Source of the DNA: Paenibacillus farraposensis
Lineage (GTDB): Bacteria; Bacillota; Bacilli; Paenibacillales; Paenibacillaceae
Length of the DNA: 64,000 nt
Direction of reading: 5' to 3'
NCBI RefSeq assembly: GCF_020736845.1
Contig: NZ_JAFFQR010000095.1
Coordinates: 48,731-112,730, forward strand
This document shows, one piece after another, positions 7,878-14,604 of this stretch. Below the pieces are notes generated by a model. The model saw nothing but the letters and a program-made list of their open reading frames with translations, was not told the origin of the DNA and did no database searches. The first letter of the stretch is position 1. Every line of letters begins with the position of its first letter. The position numbers and the translations under genes are program-made.

Positions 7878-7886
7878 TGCTATAAT
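7878..7886 (+). promoter_or_regulatory. Extended -10 promoter (TGCTATAAT)
   Basis: TGC-TATAAT is a perfect extended -10 about 64 bases upstream of a + strand small gene (7950). No good -35 is seen. One copy of the dispersed CTACGGATTT motif lies at 7888-7897, directly at the predicted transcription start. Confidence 0.5.
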
Positions 7887-7949
7887 GCTACGGATTTAAA
7901 GGAAAACATTTATTTTTGGCGAAAACACAAATACACAGGAGGTGATATT

Positions 7950-8126
7950 TTGGAGAGAGAACATGTTATCCACGATCTGACGATGCTATATCTTGAAAAG
8001 TCAGGTACCATCACAGAACTTTCAGAACCAGAAGACTATTCAAAGGTTTATCAGGAAATCTATTCAAGAATTGAAGAATCTTTTAGTACCAAATCAATGT
8101 TTGGCTTTGGCGGCATAAACATGTGA
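7950..8126 (+). CDS. Small phage protein on the opposite strand
   Basis: A 58-residue ORF starting at TTG with GGAGGTGATAT upstream. Acidic and helical (HDLTMLYLEKSG, YQEIYSRIEESF), ending with a Gly/Phe-rich tail (SMFGFGGIN). It ends one base before the converging minus ORF at 8127 and has its own extended -10 promoter, so it can be expressed independently of the late operon, perhaps in the lysogen. Function unknown. Confidence 0.65.
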   Translation: MEREHVIHDLTMLYLEKSGTITELSEPEDYSKVYQEIYSRIEESFSTKSMFGFGGINM

Positions 8127-8378
8127 TTATCGACTTGAAGAGTCTATAAAATCGTTTGTGTACTCATTTTGCATGATCGTACAGTCGGTCGCAGCTTCTT
8201 GGGCTTTCTTAAGAATAAAAATGGCATGCCCGACTGTACATCCTTTTGATCCCAAAAGCGCCAACACTTCTTTGACGCATTCTGCTGTCCGTTCATCATG
8301 CACGCGAATAGCTTTATTGATTGGAATAGAACTTCTATAAACCGGTGAAGAGTTTTCTACATTAGACTTAAGTTCCAT
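8127..8378 (-). CDS. Small hypothetical phage protein
   Basis: 83 residues with AAGGTGG upstream of the ATG. Segments AIRVHDERTAECVKEVLALL and CTVGHAIFILKKAQEAATDC give a helical protein whose pattern would fit a small regulator or DNA-binding protein, but no named domain is recognised. It converges end to end with the + gene at 7950-8126. Confidence 0.6.
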   Translation of the reverse strand: MELKSNVENSSPVYRSSIPINKAIRVHDERTAECVKEVLALLGSKGCTVGHAIFILKKAQEAATDCTIMQNEYTNDFIDSSSR

Positions 8379-8408
8379 ATAACCATTCCACCTTTATGCA
8401 AAAGTAAA

Positions 8409-8438
8409 AACCCTCCATTTTAAGAGGGCTTTTGTTTA
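8409..8438. terminator. Terminator
   Basis: CCCTC (8412-8416) pairs with GAGGG (8425-8429), flanked by A-rich and T-rich tracts on both sides. It ends the minus-strand gene at 8479. Confidence 0.7.
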
Positions 8439-8478
8439 TACAGTATATAATTTGTTTATTACTAGGTTACTACTGATT

Positions 8479-9075
8479 TTATTTCAATGCCGCTATAGCT
8501 TTATTTATTTCTTCTAGTTCAGTCTTATATTTAGCTATAGCGCTCTCAATGCTGTCTAATTCCTTCTTTGTTTTATCCACATTTGATTCTCTAATGGCTA
8601 ATGTTGAAGAACTTACTGATGTTTTTGACAATTTATCAGCAATCTCAAGTTCATGATTCAGTTTTTCTTTACTGCTTTCAGATTCTGAAATATATTTTTC
8701 TAAATCAGATTTCCTCTGTTCCAACTTTGCTATGCTCCAACCCGCATACTGTCCTTCTTTTTTTATCACTCCCTCAGTTTCTGACAAAGAAGTTGTCTTT
8801 GTATCAGTAGATGAATCTGTGCTTATTTGAATTGTTTTTCCGTCCAATTTTAGATTTGCCCCTAATGAGTCGGTTACAGCTCGTAAAGGTACATGTGCCT
8901 TTCCGTCTACCACAATGGCATTTTCAGAAAGAGAATTTCCATTTACCTTAACTGAATATTCCCCAGCTACCTTTTCTCCGACTAAAGATTTGATTTGATC
9001 AGCAAATGCGCTGCTAGCCGTAGCAACAACCGCGCCGATTAATACACCACTGAGTAAATAAGACCATTTCTTCAT
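8479..9075 (-). CDS. Secreted stalk-domain protein with coiled coil
   Basis: 198 residues with TAGGAGG upstream. Residues 1-25 are a signal peptide ending ASSAFADQ. Residues 38-85 carry a copper amine oxidase N-terminal-like domain (SVKVNGNSLSENAIVVDGK, AHVPLRAVTDSLGANLKLDG), the same module as the endolysin C-terminus. Residues 110-198 are a long heptad-rich coiled coil. It lies between the tail and lysis genes, but the signal peptide makes it an exported protein: lysogenic conversion, a surface receptor mask or a lysis accessory are possible. It appears to have its own promoter (9109-9137). Confidence 0.8.
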   Translation of the reverse strand: MKKWSYLLSGVLIGAVVATASSAFADQIKSLVGEKVAGEYSVKVNGNSLSENAIVVDGKAHVPLRAVTDSLGANLKLDGKTIQISTDSSTDTKTTSLSETEGVIKKEGQYAGWSIAKLEQRKSDLEKYISESESSKEKLNHELEIADKLSKTSVSSSTLAIRESNVDKTKKELDSIESAIAKYKTELEEINKAIAALK

Positions 9076-9108
9076 GAACCGCGCCTCCTACATAGTATAT
9101 ATACCCTA

Positions 9109-9137
9109 ATATTACCATCGGTAGGAGGTGCAGTAAA
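9109..9137 (-). promoter_or_regulatory. Candidate sigma-A promoter for the stalk-domain gene
   Basis: On the minus strand, TTTACT (9137-9132), a 17-base spacer and TAATAT (9114-9109). The -35 matches consensus at four of six positions. It lies in the gap after the tail endopeptidase gene. Confidence 0.45.
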
Positions 9138-9139
9138 CA

Positions 9140-11284
9140 TTATGTTGTCGAACTAGTATCAGTAGGAATTTTAACAGTTGCAACTGTCCTTGTTCGACTA
9201 AACAGTTTTAAATTTCTTGATGATGGATCAAATGTAGCGTTCACAATCACATCATCGTACATATCACCTCTCAATGAATAAACATCGTTCCTCAATTCTC
9301 TAATTGTATCCCCGAGATTTTCAATATTTTCAACTCCAAGCTTAAGCCCGCTTACAGTAGCGTCAGTAAAATTAACCTCATTTTGAAAATAAACCATATC
9401 ATCAGTAGACTTAATATATACCCCGCCCATATTGCCTACATGAAATCCGTCTGAGTCTCCAAAAATACTCCCTCTCGGCGAACCATTGTCCATAAATAGT
9501 AAGGCCGCTCCATTGGCGTATTGACCTAAAGAAATAGCCTCACCGCCAGATGAATTATAAGCGGTCAATCCATTAGAGTTTATTTCAATCCTGCGGCCTT
9601 CTTTAGCCGTTCTAAACAAAGCCCCTGTAATAATACCGCCTTCTATTTCATTACCGATTAGTTTACTACCACGTATTGTACTTGCATTAACTGTACTAGC
9701 CCTAATATCTGAAGCATTCATTTCTGAGTTGTCGATCTGACCTGTGAGTTTGATTGATCTAGCTACTACATTGCCCTGCATGTCTACCCTGAACGGTGCA
9801 ATAGTATAGTCGTCATTTCCTGCACTGATTCCGTTGGTATTGATTTTGGTTACGTTATTACCGCTACCAATTACTAATGACACAAAGCTACCGAGTTGTC
9901 CAATAATCTGTTCTGCCAATACTCCACGAGCAGTTATAGCAGCACGAATTGTCTTCCATCCGTCTGTTGAAATACCTATTCCTTTTGAAGTCAATCGAAC
10001 TTGTTCTAATGGATTCGTTTTCTCTTGAGCTAGAATGCCGCCCTCTGGTGGGTAAATCAATTCCGTTTTACTATTGTTAATATCAATTACAGCCTGTTTG
10101 GCAAAGGATTCAAATACTTCTGTCCGAATCTTTCCATTGCTGAATGAGTTATTAACAATATTCTTACTCCGCTCTAGGTCAGAAATAATATCCGCATAGT
10201 CACGTAAATTGACATTAGAAATGGTAGGTTCTGAATGTTTGTCTCGGCTATATGGGTATTCAGTCAGCTCCGTGATTCGTGCCTTGAGTTTATTCATATC
10301 CATTCCAGGATCAATACACATCACTGTGTCGCCCAAGTGTGGCTCCGGCTCGGTGTTGTCAATTTTGAATAGGTCGGCTGTCGAAACAGTTAGCTCAAGA
10401 GAAACAACCTCCTGCTCTCTGAGAGCCTTACGAGTGGCCTTCAGCAAGTCCTCCGGTTCTTCAATATCCTGCTCTATGATTTCCCCATCGTAAAAAGGAA
10501 CCGAATCGCTGGCCCAATACTGAGCATAAGGAGATATCAAATAGTTCACCGTCAGCTTTTCATTTACAATCGTTCCTGGTACGCCGGAAAGCAATCTCCG
10601 CTCCTCGTCGGTCAGTCTAGACGCATCCATACCGATAAACGTCCGTCCATCCTTCATCTGCGCGAACATACGTGTCACAAGTGATTCACCTTTGTCTTTG
10701 AATGAACTGGATACGATGTTCTTTTTAAGCCGGTACTGCAAACCGTTGTCGGCTCCGATTTTCTTTCTTAGGTTGATCGTAAAATTGTCAGGTTCGACCT
10801 CGCATTCATACATTTGAATGATCTTGTTAAGCGCTTCAAGACAATTGCCCCGCCCAAAGTCCTTAACATCGTGCAAATCAAATGTGTCGTGAATAACAAA
10901 CTTAAACCGTCCCCCTGTAGCAGCCGTAATCAAGTCTGTAAGCTGATTGATATGGATACCATAGGCTTCTGAAATGTATGAAGCATATGGAAACTTGTAA
11001 TCGTTAAGTTTGAACATGATGTGATTACAATAGATATTTGCAGTCAGCTTTCGACCTTCCCGTGACCGACTCCGAGACTGAATGACATAAAATTGACCAC
11101 GCTCATCTCGAACGTGGCCCTTGATTGCTATTTTTTCACGGTAGTCATCGCTGGTCATTGGGACCATAAAGGTTAATTCATAGTCGCTGTTGATCCTGCG
11201 CCGCCGCTGAATGTCGTAAGAATCTACCAGCGTTCCAACGCGTCTCATGTTTTTATCGAATACTTGCATGGTTGGATTCACCAT
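9140..11284 (-). CDS. Tail-associated endopeptidase (Prophage_tail family)
   Basis: 714 residues with GAGGTGACTT upstream of the ATG. The first 380 residues match the Gram-positive siphophage Tal/prophage tail family: MQVFDKNMRRVGTL, YELTFMVPM, FYVIQSRSRSREG, YGIHINQLTDLI, NCLEALNKIIQMY, DKGESLVTRMFAQMKDG. The C-terminal part is beta-rich and repetitive (NSEMNASDIRASTVNASTIR), as in tail-tip and spike regions. It forms the tail tip beneath the distal tail protein, opening the wall or binding receptor. The order tape measure - Dit - Tal is conserved apart from the inserted fibre cassette. Confidence 0.9.
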   Translation of the reverse strand: MVNPTMQVFDKNMRRVGTLVDSYDIQRRRRINSDYELTFMVPMTSDDYREKIAIKGHVRDERGQFYVIQSRSRSREGRKLTANIYCNHIMFKLNDYKFPYASYISEAYGIHINQLTDLITAATGGRFKFVIHDTFDLHDVKDFGRGNCLEALNKIIQMYECEVEPDNFTINLRKKIGADNGLQYRLKKNIVSSSFKDKGESLVTRMFAQMKDGRTFIGMDASRLTDEERRLLSGVPGTIVNEKLTVNYLISPYAQYWASDSVPFYDGEIIEQDIEEPEDLLKATRKALREQEVVSLELTVSTADLFKIDNTEPEPHLGDTVMCIDPGMDMNKLKARITELTEYPYSRDKHSEPTISNVNLRDYADIISDLERSKNIVNNSFSNGKIRTEVFESFAKQAVIDINNSKTELIYPPEGGILAQEKTNPLEQVRLTSKGIGISTDGWKTIRAAITARGVLAEQIIGQLGSFVSLVIGSGNNVTKINTNGISAGNDDYTIAPFRVDMQGNVVARSIKLTGQIDNSEMNASDIRASTVNASTIRGSKLIGNEIEGGIITGALFRTAKEGRRIEINSNGLTAYNSSGGEAISLGQYANGAALLFMDNGSPRGSIFGDSDGFHVGNMGGVYIKSTDDMVYFQNEVNFTDATVSGLKLGVENIENLGDTIRELRNDVYSLRGDMYDDVIVNATFDPSSRNLKLFSRTRTVATVKIPTDTSSTT

Positions 11285-11292
11285 AAGTCACC

Positions 11293-11922
11293 TCAATACA
11301 AAAATTTATCTCTATGCGTAATACGACACAGCACCGTCCGACCTGTCTCCGGGTCCGTCCAGGTCAGATTATTGTTTCCAAGATTTAGGTCGAAGAAATC
11401 ACCGTTATACAAGTGAGAAACGTTTTGCCCATTGCGAGTGATCTTGAACTTACCCGAGTCAATCACAATAACCTCTCCCGGCCGGAAAACATCCGTGAAC
11501 TCAATGTAGTCGGTATGGAATTTCGACAGTTCCGCCGATATTCTTCCTTCCCCGGACATGGGTACAGCCTGCACAAGTATTTCCCGGATGTACTCAGCAT
11601 CCGTCATACGTCCGTGCCCACTCATGGGCACGGCTTCCAAAGCGTATTCCCGGACAAAATCCATTTCCGCTCGGCCTTCGCCGGATAGATCAGCAGTAGC
11701 TGTCATATCCAGCACAAACTCTAAAATGTATTCTGTTATGGTACCAGGCTCGTCCACATTAAACGACATAAGATTGAACGCGTTATCGTTTTCTGCTCCA
11801 GCTGTCTCCACCTTCCGTGAGTACATTTGCCCGGAACCAGAAAGAGATGCAGAGAGGTCAATAATATTCCCTTCTACATCTCCTGTATTAAAACCAAGGC
11901 TATTAAATCCACCATTAAACAT
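11293..11922 (-). CDS. Distal tail protein C-terminal half-like (Dit-C)
   Basis: 209 residues, AGGAGG upstream. The last 70 residues (GEVIVIDSGKFKITRNGQNV, GDFFDLNLGNNNLTWTD, ending in THRDKFLY) look like the C-terminal end of Sipho_tail/Dit proteins, which close with a D-W/F-L motif. The first 130 residues contain repeated -SGxGR- segments (LSGSGQMY, LSGEGRAEM, MSGHGRMTD, MSGEGRISA), each after an I/L-L-E/Q-hydrophobic strand, not part of a normal Dit. The matching Dit N-terminal half is encoded at 14050-14604. Palindrome copy 2 is 20 bases upstream of the start. Confidence 0.7.
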   Translation of the reverse strand: MFNGGFNSLGFNTGDVEGNIIDLSASLSGSGQMYSRKVETAGAENDNAFNLMSFNVDEPGTITEYILEFVLDMTATADLSGEGRAEMDFVREYALEAVPMSGHGRMTDAEYIREILVQAVPMSGEGRISAELSKFHTDYIEFTDVFRPGEVIVIDSGKFKITRNGQNVSHLYNGDFFDLNLGNNNLTWTDPETGRTVLCRITHRDKFLY

Positions 11923-11942
11923 AGCGTCCTCCTAACTTGCTA

Positions 11943-11956
11943 AGGAAACTTTTCCT
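11943..11956. repeat. Dispersed palindrome, copy 2
   Basis: AGGAAACTTTTCCT, overlapping the XkdX-like stop codon and 20 bases upstream of the next start. Confidence 0.8.
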
Positions 11957-12095
11957 ACACAAAGTCCAAGCCTGTAATGGTCTTATATTCCTCCGGTGTA
12001 ATCTCTCCACAAGGGTTAGCCTCCGTTTTGACTGCACCCTTCAATTTCTCTGCCGTTACCCAGTTCCACTTAAAAGCAAGAGTCCAAAATGTCAT
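11955..12095 (-). CDS. XkdX family small phage protein
   Basis: 46 residues. It reads MTFWTLAFKWNWV, then EKLKGAVKTEANPCGEITP and EYKTITGLDFV: the invariant pattern of the XkdX family found after tail fibre genes in Bacillus and Paenibacillus prophages (PBSX xkdX). The start overlaps the previous stop (ATGA), so it is translationally coupled. Family role unknown. Confidence 0.9.
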   Translation of the reverse strand: MTFWTLAFKWNWVTAEKLKGAVKTEANPCGEITPEEYKTITGLDFV

Positions 12096-12472
12096 GATTG
12101 ATTAGCCCCTTTCAAATTGATTAGTTCCAATTTTGTAGCTGCCAGTTCAGCGCCCATGCTGGCTAAAAGTTGAGTTTGCTGCATGGTTTGAATTTTCATT
12201 TCTGCGAGTTGCTGCCCAAGAAGTTCATCACTGGTCGGCTGTGCAGAACCCTTTACAATCAGACCGCCATCTGGTGCAACTTCAATTTCCCGTTCTTCGA
12301 TAGTTGCCCCTTCAGGTAGAGGATTCATGGTCTGTTCTTCGTACACAGCTTCTTTCGTGATCTTTCCCTCGTCGTTATACTCTGCTGGTGACATCAGGAC
12401 TTGCTGGCGCTTATAATCCCACGGCCCGATGTTGATTACCTCGTCATTTAATACTACACATTCTTTTATCAT
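12092..12472 (-). CDS. Tail fibre-associated protein, upstream of XkdX
   Basis: 126 residues from ATG 12472 (GGGGTG nine bases upstream). The N-terminus (IKECVVLNDEVINIGPWDY) and a C-terminal coiled coil (LLGQQLAEMKIQTMQQTQLL, ELAATKLELINLKG) are as in small proteins that follow fibre genes in PBSX-like tails. It overlaps both neighbours by ATGA, indicating tight coupling with the fibre and XkdX genes. It may be a fibre chaperone or baseplate linker; function not established. Confidence 0.7.
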   Translation of the reverse strand: MIKECVVLNDEVINIGPWDYKRQQVLMSPAEYNDEGKITKEAVYEEQTMNPLPEGATIEEREIEVAPDGGLIVKGSAQPTSDELLGQQLAEMKIQTMQQTQLLASMGAELAATKLELINLKGANQS

Positions 12473-13617
12473 TTCGCTGCCCACCCCGTATTCCCGCTAC
12501 CTGATTGTTTAACATATAGCGTGGTATTCGCTCCACCGTCCCACCTGCGATATAGAGAACCGACAGGCGCACTCACAACCCCTTCGGGGCTCCCGTTTCC
12601 TGAGTACAGGTTACTGGATGCAGACTTTAAAGTGTTCAGGTCCCCGCCTTGCCAACCTATATTACCCTCTTCTATCCATAATCCATTACCAAAATTCCAG
12701 TCAGTACCATCTATCGTGTTAGATGGAGATATATAAACTCGGCCATTATCCGATTTGTGTAATGCCCATGATTTATACCCTGGACGATAGATAGCTAACG
12801 GAATGGCGTTCTTGCTATCTATCGTTCCCCACACAGAACCGCCACGAGTCATGAAAATTTCCGTCCACTCTCTCCAATCAAGACCAGCAAAAGAGATACG
12901 TGTATATATCCGCCCCGGATTATCATGTGAAAAGTACATTTGAACAATAGCACCGCTGTCGTAATTCACCACAAGTTTGCCATAGGTATAGGCTCCAGGT
13001 GGATAGTTCGAAAAACCTGTCCATGCAGAAAGAGCCACATTGTAGTTACCTGATAAGGTTGCATCATTCCAGTTTGTTGGTACATTACCTCGATAGCGAT
13101 ATGCGCTATTTGCCAAGTCATACGCAGCCTTTACAGCAGACGCTGCAGCAACTTGGGTTGAGCTTGTGTTGTTTGTGGCTGTGCTGATCGGCAATTGAGT
13201 AGCAGGTACCTTTGAATCCTTGTCCAGCGTAGCCACCCCGCTGGCTACCCCTTTTTGTACTGCAGGGATGGCCGAAGCAGCCACAGCAGCAGCATCTGCA
13301 ACTTCCTTGCCTAGCTCCTCAATATTTCCTTTAAAGGCAACATGATCGTAGGCTGTAAAGTTCCGGGCAACCCGTGTACCGACAGGCCAAGCACGTGCTA
13401 CGCCTTCAAAACCGCGTGTGCAGCCTTTAAGTACATTTTCCTCTACGGATGTATACGTAATCGTTTCGGCAACATCTCCGTTACCCAAAACTGCAATCCC
13501 CTCTCCCTGTAAAAGCACAGCGGCGTTGGCGACCGTAATTTCGGTCTGCGTATCCGTGACTAACTCTGCAAGCTCAGTTTTTGGAGAATTTGCAACTGGT
13601 GGATACATTTTTTCCAC
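12469..13617 (-). CDS. Tail fibre with pyocin-knob-like region
   Basis: 382 residues from GTG 13617 (AGGTG six bases upstream). The N-terminal 100 residues (MYPPVANSPKTELAELVT, CTRGFEGVARAWPVGTRVAR) form an attachment domain common to Paenibacillus prophage fibres. Residues 130-170 are an Ala-rich linker. Residues 180-260 (YRYRGNVP, GNYNVAL, NYPPGAYTYGKLVV, YTRISFAGLDWREWTEI) resemble a pyocin-knob receptor-binding repeat. The ending (GSPEGVVSAPVGSLYRRWDG, TTLYVKQSGSGNTGWAAK) is the conserved tip. Likely receptor binding. Confidence 0.85.
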   Translation of the reverse strand: MEKMYPPVANSPKTELAELVTDTQTEITVANAAVLLQGEGIAVLGNGDVAETITYTSVEENVLKGCTRGFEGVARAWPVGTRVARNFTAYDHVAFKGNIEELGKEVADAAAVAASAIPAVQKGVASGVATLDKDSKVPATQLPISTATNNTSSTQVAAASAVKAAYDLANSAYRYRGNVPTNWNDATLSGNYNVALSAWTGFSNYPPGAYTYGKLVVNYDSGAIVQMYFSHDNPGRIYTRISFAGLDWREWTEIFMTRGGSVWGTIDSKNAIPLAIYRPGYKSWALHKSDNGRVYISPSNTIDGTDWNFGNGLWIEEGNIGWQGGDLNTLKSASSNLYSGNGSPEGVVSAPVGSLYRRWDGGANTTLYVKQSGSGNTGWAAK

Positions 13618-13626
13618 GCTTAACAC

Positions 13627-14037
13627 CTACCCTTCGTCGATTTTGATTTGTCCAGCCATGAATCGCAACGTATCGTTCGTCTGCACTGTGCGCGGCGTTT
13701 TAACTGCTCCGTGATATACTAAGTTTCCCCCAGTCGCAGCTGTGCGAATGCCGATATGAGTGACTAAGCCCCAATCTGCTCCAGCGATAGGGAAAGAGAC
13801 ATCCCCTACGCTGGAAGTAACAGCACGCCGATCCGCAATAACGGGTTCGGAAAACGTCACAGCACGGCGCGTATAGCCTCCACCGCTTACCTCCTGCCCT
13901 GTATCCGCATCTGTTGGACTGCTGGTATACAGGGCGATATACAGCGTCTGTGGTGATGCAAAGTTAAGGCCACGTAAAGCCGCATTAATACAGGCCGTTT
14001 TCCACCAGTTCGATTTACTAAGTAATATGTCTGCCAA
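13627..14037 (-). CDS. Phage tail fibre/minor structural protein (PTDADTG type)
   Basis: 136 residues from TTG 14037, with GGAGG eight bases upstream. The sequence LYIALYTSSPTDADTGQEVS, GGGYTRRAVTFS, ADWGLVTHIGI, TGGNLVYHGAV and MAGQIKI is the recurrent family annotated as phage tail fibre or decoration protein. It sits in the cassette that separates the two halves of the distal tail protein. Confidence 0.8.
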   Translation of the reverse strand: MADILLSKSNWWKTACINAALRGLNFASPQTLYIALYTSSPTDADTGQEVSGGGYTRRAVTFSEPVIADRRAVTSSVGDVSFPIAGADWGLVTHIGIRTAATGGNLVYHGAVKTPRTVQTNDTLRFMAGQIKIDEG

Positions 14038-14049
14038 TATAAAGACCTC

Positions 14050-14604
14050 CTATTCTACTTGATACTCATTTGCTATACGAAAATTCCGTATGTCGTTGTT
14101 TCCGATGTTGGTAAGCACTATTACAGGACTCGCACGTTCATCCCCGGTAGAAATAACTGACACCGTTTGTGGAGACTGTGTGATAATGACCTCTTTTATG
14201 TTCTCCTCCGACTCTGGAAACGGATGCTCACCCATCTTAATCGGGATAGTCAGTTCGCCATCCCAAAGTATTTTTTCGATATCCAATGTTCCGGCATAGC
14301 GTCCGATATATCGCCTTCCTGGTAAGTCCGAAAACGTGAATACGATATCCCCTTTTTTGGCATTAAAAAGAGCCGCCACTTGGGCGACTCTCCTATGGTA
14401 ATCAAGGGTTGTATCATCTGCCATGATGACACATTCCAAATTTATAGTCCGTGCTCCGTAGGTACTGCCAAAATCCAATTCTCCATCTCGTTCGGCTATT
14501 TCCAGTGAATGATCTTTTGTTGGTGGCAGCACAGGTATGTTGTGTTTTTTAAGTCCTAACCCAATGGATTTAAAAGACTTCCCATCTGCTGTAGCATCAA
14601 TCAT
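14050..14604 (-). CDS. Distal tail protein N-terminal half (Dit-N, Sipho_tail)
   Basis: 184 residues starting immediately after the tape measure stop. It reads as the N-terminal ring domain of Dit: SIGLGLKKHNIPVLPPTKDH, LEIAERDGELDFGSTYGART, NLECVIMADDTTLDYHRRVA, ALFNAKKGDIVFTFSDLPGR, YIGRYAGTLDIEK. Standard Dit proteins continue into a galectin-like domain ending in a D-W/F-L motif. This one stops after EASP-like SPVIVLTNIGNN, and a matching C-terminal segment is found at 11293-11922. It may work alone as the hexameric hub. Confidence 0.85.
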   Translation of the reverse strand: MIDATADGKSFKSIGLGLKKHNIPVLPPTKDHSLEIAERDGELDFGSTYGARTINLECVIMADDTTLDYHRRVAQVAALFNAKKGDIVFTFSDLPGRRYIGRYAGTLDIEKILWDGELTIPIKMGEHPFPESEENIKEVIITQSPQTVSVISTGDERASPVIVLTNIGNNDIRNFRIANEYQVE

